Below, in pieces: positions 1 through 10,636 of a stretch of DNA of 64,000 nt (its first letter is position 1; every line of letters starts with the position of its first letter). The notes under the pieces were generated by a model that worked only from the letters and a program-made list of their open reading frames with translations, was not told the DNA's origin and made no database searches. Origin of the DNA: Tanypteryx hageni (lineage: Eukaryota > Arthropoda > Insecta > Odonata > Petaluridae); assembly GCA_028673005.1 (NCBI GenBank), contig CM054115.1:197230370-197294369 (forward strand), in the 5' to 3' direction. The position numbers and the translations under genes were made by a program.

Positions 1-63
1 TGATTAATAGTTTTTAAGTTAGAGTACCAACAAAAAAGCTATCACACACACACACACGCACGC

Positions 64-102
<39 letters not shown>

Positions 103-240
103 CGCAGACATCATCGAGAAAATGGTCAAAACGTGTTCAGGGGACCCCAAAACGTGTATTTCCGTTGAAATCTCAGTCGATTTTTTATGAGTAGAATACT
201 TTCCCTTACACTACGTTTATGTAGAAAGTAAAAAAACTAT
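1..240. repeat. interspersed repeat with (CA)n tract
   Basis: This stretch is largely repeated in inverted orientation at 17,628-17,800: the blocks 'atcatcgagaaaatggtc', 'acgtgtatttccgttgaaat' and 'atgagtagaatacttt' occur in both. A (CA)n microsatellite at 43-97 sits where the other copy has only a short gap, so it expanded after the copies separated. No ORF is present. The class is unknown; the purine-rich 'agaaagtaaaaa' just after the block looks like the end of an old interspersed element. Confidence 0.6.
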
Positions 241-261
241 CCCACATTTAAAAGAAAGGAA

Positions 262-333
262 GGGCTAACACAGTGGAGTGGTAAGAGGGTACCCCTTCCA
301 CACAACGGCCCGGGTTCACATCCGGCAGATGGG
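262..333 (+). repeat. tRNA-derived SINE head (pol III A and B boxes)
   Basis: 'cagtggagtggtaagaggg' at 271 resembles an A box (TRGYNNARYGG) and 'gggttcacatcc' at 311 resembles a B box (GGTTCRANNCC) with one mismatch. The spacing of about 39 bp is right for a tRNA promoter. No complete cloverleaf is evident, so this is a SINE head rather than a tRNA gene. It runs directly into the polypyrimidine tract. Confidence 0.45.
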
Positions 334-334
334 A

Positions 335-1330
335 TTTTTCAACCCTTCATCATCCTCCTCTCCCCCTCCTCTCCCCATCCCCCTCCTCTCTCTCTCCCCC
401 TCCTCACCCCCTCCCTCTTCTCTTCCGATATCCCCCCTCTCCCCCTCCTCATTCTATACCCCTCCCCCTCCTCACCCTCTCAACCTTTTATCCTTTCGTT
501 CCATTTTTACCTCTCCCTCCTTCTCTTTCCCTCCCTCATCGCTTCTCACCCCCTCCCTCCCTCCCCATCCCTCGCTCTTCCTCCTCTCCCCTCCCCCTCA
601 TCTCCCCTCCCCCTTTCCTCCCCCTCCCCTCCCCCTCCTCTCCCCCTCCTCTCCTCTTCCCCCTCCTCTCCCCTTCCCACTCCTCTCCCCACTCCCACTC
701 CTCTCCACCCCCACTCCTCTCCACCTCCCACTCCTCACCCCGTTCTCTTCCCGTCCTCTCCTTCTCCTCTCCCCCTCCTCTCCCCCTCCTCTCCCCCTCC
801 TCTCCCCCTCCTCTTCCCCTCCTCTTCCCCTCCTCTCCCTGTCCCCCAATTCTCTCCCCATCGCCCATTATCTCCCTCTCCTCCCGTTGTCTCCCCCTCC
901 TTTGCCGTACTATCCCCCTGCTCTCCCCCACCTCTTACATCATCAACCCTCCCCTACTCTCCCCCTCCCCATCCTCTCCCCCTCCTCTCCCCCTCTCCCT
1001 CCTCTCCCCCCCTTCATATCTCCCTCCCCCATATCCCTCCCCCCTCCTTTCCCACTCCTCCCCCTTTCTCCCCTCCCCCCCATCTCCCCTTCCCCTCCTC
1101 TCCTCATCCCCCTCCTCTCCCCCTCTTCCTCCTCTCACCCTCTTCCTCATCTTCCCCTCCCCCTCCTCTTGCCCCTCCTCTCCCTCTCCGCCTTCTTTTA
1201 TCCCTTCGTTCCTTTTCCTCCTCTGCCTCCCTCGTCATTCCCCCTCCACCATCCTATATCTCTCCTCTCTCCCTTCTTCTCTCTCCATCCCCTGCATCCT
1301 CCTTCTCATGTTTTTCTCTTTCCACCTTTC
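335..1330. repeat. polypyrimidine tract, (CCCCTCCT)n-like
   Basis: About 1 kb is nearly all C and T on the plus strand, built from degenerate CCCCCTCCTCTC-type units. The opposite strand is G/A-rich, with many GGGGGAGGAG runs. The long open frame across it (Pro/Ser/Leu on plus, Gly/Glu/Arg on minus) only reflects the absence of A in the sequence and is not a gene. Confidence 0.85.
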
Positions 1331-2173
1331 CTTACTCCTCGGGGAGACCTCCACTCGGAACAGTAGAGCACGATATGTTGAGTACCACACGAGGGCGGAA
1401 AACGGCCGAGTCTGTTCCGGAGGCGGGAAGTTTCCAAGAAACGAAAGAAAAAGGAACCATTAAACGGAGAGATGGTTGGGTTTGTTAAATAAGAGAATGA
1501 GCGGAAGAGGAAACTTGCTGTTTTTGCGTTTATGCACCAGTCTCTCATGCTTCATCGTTCATTTTTTACTATCTGGGCAAAATAGATGCCGAAGGAAAGG
1601 TGATTTTATTGCCGTATTATATCGAAACTTTTAATTGCGTTTATGCGTCCATTAATTGATTAGATAGTCATGCTGATATTACCTGAAACCGCTAGATTAA
1701 CCACACGAACAAATTAAATCTATTCGATCTACAATTTGTTATTCAGGTTCTACAAAGAGAGAGAGCGAGAGATTTGATTTCATTTTATTTGATTTGTTTA
1801 TTCCGCTCTGGGACATGTCCCCAAAGAGCGTTAAGAGTACAACAATCCGAAAATAGTCTCGTAATCTTACATACAATCATAAATTCATCACCAAAATATG
1901 TGAATATACCTATACAAATAAAATACACACTACTACCCACTATACGTAAATATGAAATATCCATGAAGATTCTTTGCAATTTTCTATCAAGTATTAATAA
2001 ACTATACATTTTTGATTTAGAACCACTCAAGGAACTGGAGCGTTTTACATGGTTGGGAATTGAATTCCATAGTTGGGATCCGACGACCAGATATGATTTG
2101 TGAAAAGTAGTGGTGCGATGGGTGGCCGCAGTCGAACCTGGTGATCATAGTCATACATGAGGGCCGTTGGCAA
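1331..2173. other. no recognised feature
   Basis: Mixed-composition DNA between the pyrimidine tract and the 3' end of LINE L. There is a short (GA)n at about 1,757-1,770. The small open frames show no family motif, and I see nothing else to annotate. Confidence 0.5.
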
Positions 2174-2229
2174 TAGATAGATAGATAGATAATCGTCTTT
2201 ATTCGGGCGAAATTTAGACCATAAGGTCC
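2174..2229 (-). terminator. 3' end of LINE L: hairpin, AATAAA and (TATC)n tail
   Basis: Read on the minus strand, a 5-bp stem with a 4-nt loop (GGACC TTAT GGTCT, 2,216-2,229) is followed by AATAAAGAC at about 2,195-2,203. A (TATC)n tail then closes the element at 2,174. The same arrangement recurs on the plus strand at 22,555-22,610, supporting a family 3' end with a built-in poly(A) signal. Confidence 0.65.
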
Positions 2230-2284
2230 ATTCTTACATTTAACCCTTCGTCAATATAAAAAATATAAAAAAAATGGTAAAGTA

Positions 2285-2286
<2 letters not shown>

Positions 2287-2333
<47 letters not shown>
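2287..2333. repeat. (TA)n microsatellite
   Basis: A pure run of alternating T and A lies inside the 3' UTR of LINE L. A shorter run is at about 2,388-2,398. Confidence 0.95.
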
Positions 2334-2337
<4 letters not shown>

Positions 2338-2469
2338 ACGCATAACATAAACAGTATATACCTAAATCATACAGAGTAAAAAAAAATATATATATATAAA
2401 ATTGAAGACAGATTAGAGATTGTGGGGAAAACATAGGTAAAACAGGCATGTCCTCCCTAGTAAAACCCA

Positions 2470-2513
2470 CGCAGGAAAACACCCACTGAGAAGGGGGGTG
2501 TGAAAAACCTGCG
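2470..2513. promoter_or_regulatory. imperfect hairpin in the L 3' UTR
   Basis: CGCAGG at 2,470 pairs with CCTGCG ending at 2,513, and inside it ACACCC pairs with GGGTGT. The pairing is palindromic, so it forms in either strand. It may be part of the RT recognition structure of L; this is inference. Confidence 0.4.
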
Positions 2514-2770
2514 AAAACCCTAGATAGTGTACATATAATGATATAGTAATACAACATTAAATAGAAAGGAGTACGTACAGTAAGTCTTCGTATATACAGC
2601 ATCGTTGTATACCGTCATAAAAAATACATATATAGGTATTAACGTAATGCAAACCAAGAAATATAATACAATAATTAGGCAGAATAAGATGAAATATACT
2701 TGAAATATATACAATGAATATGGAGATTGTTGTTGGATCATGCATAACATAAGAAAGAAGGAAATTATAT

Positions 2771-2960
2771 AAAATTACACATATGATATAAAACAATACC
2801 TAATAAAATAAAGTAATACGAAATAGTATAAAACAATACAAAATGATATAAAAGAGTATAAAATAGTATAAAACAATACAAAATGATATAAATCAGTATA
2901 AAATAGTATGAAACAATACAGAATGATATAATACAATGAGAATTAGTATAAACACTATAA
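2771..2960. repeat. 10-bp-phased A/T repeat, 40-bp higher-order unit
   Basis: The sequence falls into successive 10-nt blocks (aatagtataa, aacaatacaa, aatgatataa, aagagtataa). The four-block 40-bp set repeats about three times from 2,822, with degenerate blocks on both sides. It lies in the 3' UTR of L. The A-runs recur about once per helical turn. Confidence 0.8.
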
Positions 2961-3106
2961 CATAGTAGACACTAGACAATGAAAAGGTAGCAGTCGAAGG
3001 AGGCGTACACTTTGCGAACTCGATAACCTGCAAAAAAAAAATAATTAATGTTAATTAAGTAAGGAAGAGTGAAGGAAGCCGTCTTGCAATTGGTAAGAAG
3101 AAAATG

Positions 3107-5095
3107 TTAAAGCTGACCTGAATTTTGGGCAGAGATCAGCAATTTAAAGTATTTATGTTTGAATATGTTGAGAGATGTTGCGTTTTGGAGGTCAGTAGGT
3201 AGGGCGTTCCAAAGTCTACAAGCTGTAACATGGAAGGATTTATTATAAATTTCCGTCCTGTGATGTGGGATCTGGAAGAGATTGGTGCCCCTAGTGTTGG
3301 CGTTGTGTACAGAGTTCATTTGGGAAAATTTGGAGTTCAGATACTGCGGGTTTTGAAGAGTTATAATTCGGTAAAATAACGAGAGGAGGTGAAGACGTCT
3401 ACGAGCTTCAGTGCGAAGCCAGCCTAACGTATATAGTGGTTGAGTGACATGGTCTCTCTTTTGGAGATCACAAATGAATCTTACGCAGGAATTTTGTGCA
3501 CGCTGCAATTTTAGAGATAGCTCGTTAGATAGATCTTGATAGACCGTATCGCAGTAATCAAGGTGAGGAAGGACAAGAGCGGTGATAAGTCGCTTGCGAA
3601 GGGAGAAATGGGTAATGCTTTTAATTCTTTTAAGTGAGTGAAGTGAACTGTTAACAGTATTACATATTTTAGTTATATGATCAGTCCAGGTCAATGTGTC
3701 ATTGAATACTAACCCGAGATTGGTTGCAGTTTTTTGGAAACGAATGACAGAGTTATTGAGCAGAATTGGGGGAAGTTCTGAGAAGTTTAGTGACGAGAGA
3801 AGTTTGGGATACCCAATAATAATAGACTGACTTTTTAAAGGATTAATTTTGAGGAAATTTACATTGCTCCATTTGGATAAAGAAGTGAGGTCATGGTTCA
3901 TTTTATCAATGATAAGATGGAGATCAATAGAGCGAGAGTGCATATAGATTTGGAGATCATCAGCATAAAGGTGGTATTTACAGTGAGCAAGCTGAGAAGA
4001 TATATCATTAATGTACAGAGAGAAGAGCAGTGGCCCGAGGGTGGAACCTTGTGGTACGCCACGTGACACTTTAATCCATCTTGAGGAATGATTGTCAGTT
4101 ACGACCTTTTGATAGCGATCATTCAGGTAAGAACTAATTAAGTTTAGGGAATCTGAGGAGAAGTTCATGAGGCGCAGTTTGGTTAGAAGTATGTTTACAT
4201 CTACAGAGTCAAAAGCTTTACTAAAGACAAGAAGAGTCATAATAGTGACTTCTCTTTTGTCCATTGCTAATCTGATATCGTCAGTGATTTTGAGGAGTGC
4301 TGTGGTAGTGCTGTGTGATTTTCGGAATCCTGATTGTAGAGAATCGAGGATATTATTACTAATTAGAAAATATGTGATTTGTTCATGTAAAACCTTTTCA
4401 AATGCCTTTGATAATACAGGAAGTAAACTGATGGGCCGAAAGTCGGTTATGTCAGAAGTAAGACTTTTCTTAGGTATGGGACGGACTATGGCGAGTTTCC
4501 ATTGCGATGGGAATTTGTTTTGCATAAGCGACCAATTGAATATATGAGTGATGACGGGTAGCACTAGATGAATAATCTTATGAAGGAAAACTATTGGAAT
4601 TTCGTCAGCACCTTGTGCTCTGGACTTGATTTTACGTAATCAATTCAGTACTTCCAGCTGAGTTACAGGAGAAAATTGGAATGATGGTGATGCTGTGGTG
4701 GGAGGAGTGTGTTGAAATAGGTGGTGTATGTGATTCTGTTTTATTTCGTTGTCATCAGGAGTTGGGGGAGTGGTGAATAGAGTGTTAAGTGTATCAAGGC
4801 AAATATGAGGAGGAAGCTGTGTATCCTTAGATTTTCCAATACCAAATAATTTTAAGTTACTCCATAGAGCAGATTGTGAAGAATTTGGACGGGACAGTGA
4901 ATGAATGTACCGAGTTTTAGAGTTTCTGATAAGTTGCTTAGTTTTATTTCTTAGTTTTTTAAATTGGTTGAATGAGATCTGTGTTTTTGTATTTTTGAAA
5001 ATGCGGAAGGCATTGTCACGTCTCTTCATTATCAGTTTGATGTCTGTTGTGAGCCATGGTGCATGGGGCTTAGAGACTCTTTTAGTCTTTAGTGG
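3107..5095 (-). pseudogene. LINE L reverse transcriptase and linker region
   Basis: Reverse transcriptase part of element L. On the minus strand the linker (about 4,640-5,095) is followed by RT with motifs FRPISLLPVLSKAFEKV, SKAFDSVD, SRGVPQGSTLGPLLF and YADDLQIY. The catalytic aspartates are all present, and a thumb and C-terminal tail end at 3,107. Two lesions are visible: an in-frame TGA at about 4,637 between linker and RT, and a one-base frameshift at about 5,095 where the endonuclease frame passes into the linker. Apart from these the 485-codon RT frame is clean. The protein would copy the element's own RNA at a nicked chromosomal target. Confidence 0.8.
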
Positions 5096-5820
5096 AGCGT
5101 GTTGATTAATGACTGTGCAAAATTGTTGAAAGTCTCAACCTTGTCGTTAATGTCGTCCATGTACTCAATAGAATACCAAGGCATGGCAGACGCGTCAGCA
5201 ATTAACTTCTCATTGTTGATGTTTTTGAAGTCCCTATAGGTGATATATTTCGGCTTGTGAGTTGGGCTCCTTATTGAATATGCAATGTATATTATGTCAT
5301 GTGCGGAGATTCCCGGAGCAGAGAGTTGGCCATGCGCGAGAACCTTGTCAGGATTGGCGGTAACGGCTAAATCAATTAGGGTAGAGGAAGTAGGAGTATG
5401 GTGAGTAGCATTTAGAGGTAGAATACTAAGGCCTAGAGAGTTGAAGGAGTTATATAAATATGTCGAATCAGGGTTTGGTGCGAGTATATTGGCATTAAAA
5501 TCGCCAGTAATTATTAAATGATTGTAATCGTTAATGCGATTAGAGATGACTTCATCAATATCGGATAGATGACCAATTTTGGGTGGACGGTAGAAAATAC
5601 CAAAAAGTATTTTCTGTGAATAGATTTTCAATTCAAGAAAGAGAAATTCGGGTCTTTTGCTGTAATTACATTCGCTACTTTCAATAAATTTAGTTGAAAT
5701 ATCGTTTCTTACATATACTCCGACACCGCCGCCGCCTTTGCCAACGCGATCGTTGCGGTAAAGTTTAAAACCGTCAATGTTAACAGTAGAGGAACAGTAG
5801 TCACCTGGCCCTCGAAGAGG
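5089..5820 (-). pseudogene. LINE L endonuclease, C-terminal piece
   Basis: APE-type endonuclease segment of L, cut at 5,820 by insertion of element A. Visible motifs are GGGGVGVYV, LFGIFYRPP, ITGDFNAN and the terminal SAHD block, the usual landmarks of LINE APE domains. The preceding part of the same domain lies on the other side of A, at 10,637-10,741. The frame runs into the linker through a frameshift at about 5,095. Confidence 0.75.
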
Positions 5821-6348
5821 ACGGACGTGCCATTCGCTTCCTCCTGCGAGCGCTGACCTGCCTGCGAGCGACACCTGTAGTAGTAGCAGTAGCTGTAGCC
5901 GTATTGTTGTGTTAAGTAGAACTAGTATTTTTCTATTTATTCTATTTATTTTTTCATCTTCTTACGTTAATTGTTTTGTTGTAATTGTAGTTTAACTCAT
6001 CTTTGAGCGAAAAGCTTACTCATCCTTCTCTTGCCGTATAATAGTAGTTAATTGCGTCTCTCAGCCACTAAATCCGTAATCTTTGTAATATTTATTTATA
6101 GTAGCGTATTACCTTACTCGTTCTTAATTATTTCCTTTTACCTTAGCATTTCTTTAGCTTCTAAATCTACATTGCTCTTGTGCTAAACTTTCTTGCTTAT
6201 TTACTAACGTTGTTGGTGTAGTGAAACACTTTCCCTTTCACTTTTTACCTGCGCTCGACCCTAATTTAACCTTGAAGACAGCCAACCGCGTATTTACGTT
6301 AGTTCCAGTATATTTATATAGATAGTACAGATTAGTTAAGAGGATAGG
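5821..6348 (+). promoter_or_regulatory. 5' UTR / internal promoter region of LINE A
   Basis: Leader between the element 5' end and the ORF1 start. It is AT-rich and without ORFs. It begins like the leaders of B and C (GGACGTGCC, then CCTGCGAGC, then GTAGCTGTAG). LINEs of this type are normally transcribed from an internal promoter near the 5' end; no specific promoter element was identified. Confidence 0.5.
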
Positions 6349-7380
6349 ATGGCTACTCCGAGGACTCCTGTTTCCTCCTTCTTGCGCGACGCTGGTTGCG
6401 AGGCCGTGAGGTCTCGGATCACGGAGCTGGAGAGGGTGGTTGCGGACCTCCTTCAGAGGGTGGAAAGGTCGGAGGCAGCCTTGGCGCGTGGGAGGGGTGC
6501 GGGTTCTTCCCTGAGAGCAATCCGCACCAAAATGGCGGCTCGGGTTCGCCTGGGTGCGGAAGCCGGCAGAGCGATCGGGGAGGCTCCTGGCTCCTCTTCG
6601 CGTGTCGAGGGTCCTCCGGTCCGGAAGCCCGATGAGTGGTGTGTGGTGTCCACTCGGGGGGATCGTGGGGTGGTGTTGCGGAGACAGGGATTTGGGAACG
6701 CCACGGTGGCCCCTCTTCCTGTTAGTAATCGGTTTGCGGTGTTGTCGGAGGACGACTCCACTGCCGTTACGCCCGTGCCCGCTCCCGTCTCCTCGGTGGA
6801 GGCCGGGCCCAAGGAGAGCTCGGGGGGAAAGAGGGGGCTGTTAGTGATAGGGAGCTCCAACGTCCGGCGTGTGGTGGCGCCTTTACTGTCACGGGCCCGC
6901 CGGGAGGGAGTTCACGAGCGGGTGTTCTCCAGGTGTATACCAGGAGGTTCGGTGCCCCAGGTGACGAAGGAGTTCAGGGTGTCGGTATCGGGCACTGGTT
7001 GCTCCTCGCTGCGGGTGGTGGCCCATGTTGGTACCAATGACGCTTCGAAGCGCGGCTCCGAGGAGGTCTTAAGCTCTTTTAAGGACTTGGCCGCTGAGGT
7101 TGCTCGTGTCCGAGAGGAGTCTGGTGCTGATGTGCGGCTTTCCATCTGTAGCATTGTTCCTCGGACGGACTGCGGTTCTATGGTTTGGAGCCGAGTGGTC
7201 GGGCTGAACTGTAGGCTGTGGGACTTCTGTAGGGGCAATGGAGTGGACTTCGTTGACCTGAGGCCGGTCCTGGACTCATGTAGGGCATCCCTAAACGGTT
7301 CTGGTGTGCACTACACTGCCGAGGCTGCGGAGGCGGTAGCGCGTAGGGTGTTTGAGCATTCTAGGGCTTTTTTAGGTTAG
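6349..7380 (+). CDS. CR1-like ORF1: coiled coil plus SGNH-esterase-like protein
   Basis: 343-residue ORF1 of copy A, intact from an ATG (MATPRTPVSS). Residues about 17-48 (ITELERVVADLLQRVERSEA) look like a short coiled coil, suited to self-association and RNA-particle assembly. A Ser/Pro-rich linker is followed from about residue 163 by an SGNH/GDSL-hydrolase-like domain. Block I is GSSNVRR (168-174), a block II-like Gly is in IPGGS, block III is HVGTNDA (226-232) and the last block is SGVHYT (318-323). ORF1 proteins with esterase domains are known from CR1-like LINEs. The Asp expected three residues before the His is Ser here, so enzyme activity is uncertain. The gene is clearly richer in G+C than ORF2 behind it. 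Confidence 0.85.
   Translation: MATPRTPVSSFLRDAGCEAVRSRITELERVVADLLQRVERSEAALARGRGAGSSLRAIRTKMAARVRLGAEAGRAIGEAPGSSSRVEGPPVRKPDEWCVVSTRGDRGVVLRRQGFGNATVAPLPVSNRFAVLSEDDSTAVTPVPAPVSSVEAGPKESSGGKRGLLVIGSSNVRRVVAPLLSRARREGVHERVFSRCIPGGSVPQVTKEFRVSVSGTGCSSLRVVAHVGTNDASKRGSEEVLSSFKDLAAEVARVREESGADVRLSICSIVPRTDCGSMVWSRVVGLNCRLWDFCRGNGVDFVDLRPVLDSCRASLNGSGVHYTAEAAEAVARRVFEHSRAFLG
7368..7374 (+). promoter_or_regulatory. candidate -1 ribosomal frameshift heptamer T TTT TTA (copy A)
   Basis: In the ORF1 frame the codons read GCT TTT TTA GGT TAG, so the heptamer is phased as X XXY YYZ two codons before the ORF1 stop. ORF2 is in the -1 frame. In this decayed copy the -1 path meets a TAA at 7,383-7,385, unlike copies B and C. 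Confidence 0.55.
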
Positions 7381-7415
7381 ATTAAAGCAATTGCAATTTT
7401 TTAGCAAGCGTTGAG

Positions 7416-10400
7416 ATGCACGCCATTAGTAGATCAGATGGTAGGTTAGGATGTAGGCAGCTTACCGGCACGGGATTAATTGAGAGCACAATAGGGGAAA
7501 ATGTAAGAAATCCGTGCGGTAACAGAATTATCGAAGGCATGGGGATAAACGATTTTCCATGCAACAATTCCGGTTATAATGCGTGCGACCTTAATAGCGC
7601 TATAAACCCGACGTTAAGTAACAGTAGAATACATTCCAAGCGTAGAAATAGTCGACATAGTAGGAAGGATAAGGAGGCAGTAAATAATAATAATTATAAT
7701 CTTAATAATAATAACAGTAATAATAGCTCAGTAGAGCGCGAGGAATCGTTACGTAGTCATAGCGAGAAATTAAAAATCATTACGGTTAATTGTCGCAGCA
7801 TTCGCAGGAAGGAGGCCGAATTTGAACATCTTATTCGTAGTCTGCGTGCTGATGTAGTTATAGGCACTGAAAGTTGGCTTACGGCAGACATAGCCAGTCA
7901 GGAGATCTTTCCTCGTGACTATAGCGTCTTCAGAAAAGATCGATGTATCCGGTCGGGAGGTGGAGTCTTTATAGCAGTTAGCAATAAATAAGAAAGTTAC
8001 CCAATACAGATTAACGACGACGAAGTCGAAAGTGTTTGGTGTCGTGTGAAAGGAAGCGACTCAAAAACTATAAATATATGCGCTTTTTATAGACCCCCAA
8101 ATGCGAGCGTGGAAACTATTCATTCTCTGGAGAAACAAGTGGCGACGCTAAATTCGTCTAATAAAGATAAAGCCATTATAATCGGGGGCGATTTCAATCT
8201 TCCGTCAATTGATTGGAGTCATCATTGCTTTTATCCCGGAGGTAGAGAGCGTGAATCGTGCGAGGCGTTACTAGAAACTTTCGGTAAGCACTCATTGTAT
8301 CAATTAGTGAGATTTCCCACGAGATTTAATAATATATTAGATTTATTTGTTACTAATCTTCCTGAGCGTATGAATAGAGTATCTGATGCTGAGGGAATAA
8401 GCGATCACAAGGCAGTGTACGTGGAATTTCAGTTAATTATTGAGAAACAGGTTAAGGCCAAAAGAAAACTTTATGTATTCGCCAAAGCCGATTTCGCAAG
8501 ATTTAGGTCTTTTCTGCGAAATAAATATACTAATTTCAGCAATTTAACCGATAGTGCAGACGCGGAGGAATCCTGGTGCATGTTCAGAGATATGATGCGA
8601 GAGTGTACAGATAAATTTATTCCGAGCAAACTGAAGCGTGATAGTGTAGAACCTAGATGGTACAATCAGGAAGTAAGAAGCGCTCTCCGACGTCAAAGAA
8701 AACTCCACTCTCGCGTAAATAACACATACTCAACAGCTACGGTCGAACAGATTGCAATAATAAGGCAGCAATACAAGGAGGCGCGCTCCATAGCCAGAGT
8801 AGCAATGCGTAATGCGTTTAACAATTATAAAAAGAAGGTTTTACAGGAAAACTTGAAAGAGAACCCAAAAGCATTTTGGTCTTACGTCTGGGAAGTTCAA
8901 GGTAGAGGCCCCACTATTGCGTCACTGCGGTCGGAAACGGGAAACGTAGTTCACGATAGTATGGATAAAGCAAACCTATTAAATCATCACTTTCAGAAAG
9001 CTTTTACTCGTGATGACGATGAATGTGAAACCCCTATTCCTATGCGTCTGGGCGATTCGATGGAAGATTTGGTATTTTCGGAAAATGGCATCGCGCTCCA
9101 ACTTCATTCAATTAAGCCAAATAAATCTCCTGGACCGGAGGAAATTCCCGCGCGTGTAATGAAAGAATTAGCTGCTGAAATCGCGCCGTATTTGAAAATT
9201 ATATTCGAGAAATCCATTAGAGAAGGAGTAGTTCCTAAAGATTGGAAGGTGGCACATGTTACGCCCATCCATAAGAGTGGCGACAGAGAGAACCCCGAAA
9301 ATTATAGGCCGATATCCTTAACTTCATTATCGTGCAAGATACTTGAGCACATAGTCTTTAGCTCTGTAATGCGCTATTTAGATAGTCATTCATTGCTTAG
9401 CGGATGCCAACACGGATTCCGGAGAGGTAGATCATGCGAAACGCAGCTCGGCCTGTTCGTGGACGATTTGTTGCGATGCGGAGAGAAAAATACTCAGGTC
9501 AATGCCATATTCATTGATTTCAGGAAGGCGTTCGATAAAGTATCTCATAGGAAATTAATTGCGAAGTTAGGACAATGTGGTATCAATTCGAAAGTTGTCG
9601 GTTGGGTGAGAGACTTCCTCTCGAATAGGGAACAGATAGTTGTCATCGATGGGAAATACTCGTCCCCCGTTAAAGTTGCTTCGGGTGTTCCTCAGGGAAG
9701 TGTATTGGGCCCTCTGCTCTTCTGAATCTATGTAAATGATATGTGCTCGGTTGTTCGTAGTAAAATTAGGCTTTTCGCCGATGACACCGTTCTATATAAA
9801 GAAATAAAAAATCAGGAGGACCATCAGTCTCTGCGTGAAGACTTAAGAGCCATTTCTGCGTGGTGCAAAGAATGGCAAATCGAAATTTATTATACTAAAT
9901 GTGCCGCAGTCACGTTCTGGAAAAGTAAGAACAAAGATTTAGGTTTCGAATATAAAATAGATGAAATGAATATTCGACAAGCTGAGTATGTAAAATATTT
10001 AGGAGTAACCATTTGTCGAGATCTTTCGTGGGACATGCACATTCGTCGAGTTATAGGCGCGGCCAACAAGAAACTGGCATTCATAGGTAGAATAGTACGG
10101 AACACTACAGAGAAAATACGCGAAACATGCTACTTATCACTGGTAAGACCACAAGTGGAATACGCAGCGAGCATATGGGATCCGTACGAGAAGGGACACA
10201 TAATTCAACTAGAAATAGTACAGCGCAGAGCAGCCAGATTTGTAAAACAAAAGTACGAACATAAGGAAAGCGTCACCTCTTTATTGAGCGATTTGAACTG
10301 GGTATCACTTGAGGACCGTAGATTGCACTCAAGGTTGAAACTTCTAGAGAAATATAGGTCAGAATGTCTAAAAGAGGAGGTAGTGGGAATAATTGTGGCA

Positions 10401-10541
10401 CCGACGTATATAGGTAGAAATGATCGAGACGATAAAATACGTGAGATCGATTGTAGGACGGAGCGTTATCTAGGCTCGTTCTTTCCGAGGACAATAAGAG
10501 ATCACAATAGGAAATTTCGAATTGCGTTAGACAATCTTTAG
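7416..10541 (+). pseudogene. CR1-like ORF2 (endonuclease-RT), two premature stops
   Basis: One reading frame of about 1,040 codons, broken only by TAA at 7,989-7,991 and TGA at 9,723-9,725. There are no frameshifts. It starts at an ATG (MHAISRSDG), with an Asn-rich stretch encoded by AAT repeats at 7,681-7,735. The APE endonuclease follows (NCRSIRRKEAEF, GTESWL, GGDFNLPSIDW, GISDHKAVY). RT motifs are FIDFRKAFDKVSH, SGVPQGSVLGPLLF and LFADDTVLY. Comparison with B suggests the stops replaced Tyr and Leu codons. The C-terminus ends in RTIRDHNRKF, as in the family. It would nick the target and reverse transcribe the element RNA if repaired, but as it stands it is inactive. Confidence 0.85.
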
Positions 10542-10563
10542 GTAGGATTTGGTGCATTGCACC

Positions 10564-10636
10564 CCCTGCCACCCACCAACTTGGTGAATTGCAGGGTAAC
10601 TTGTAGATGTAGATTATCGTAGATGTAGATGTAGAT
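10564..10636 (+). terminator. 3' UTR palindrome and (GTAGAT)n tail of LINE A
   Basis: CCCTGC at 10,564 pairs with GCAGGG ending at 10,596 (33 nt in total), and inside it CACCAA pairs with TTGGTG. GTAGAT repeats follow to the end of the element. The same 33-nt layout is present in every 3' end of this family in the window. Confidence 0.75.

Larger units (their letters stand above)
5821..10636 (+). mobile_element. CR1-like LINE, copy A, nearly full length
   Basis: A complete CR1-like element of about 4.8 kb inserted in the endonuclease region of L. It starts with acggacgtgcc, the same 5' end as copy B at 10,742. It has a leader of about 530 bp, ORF1 (6,349-7,380), ORF2 (7,416-10,541) and a 3' UTR ending in GTAGAT repeats. 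ORF2 carries two in-frame stops, so this copy is not autonomous. There is no obvious long target-site duplication. Confidence 0.85.

Noticed and set aside
278..1366. Long plus-strand open frame (362 codons) and matching minus-strand frames
   Set aside because: Pure pyrimidine/purine composition leaves no stop codons; the peptide is Pro/Ser/Leu only.
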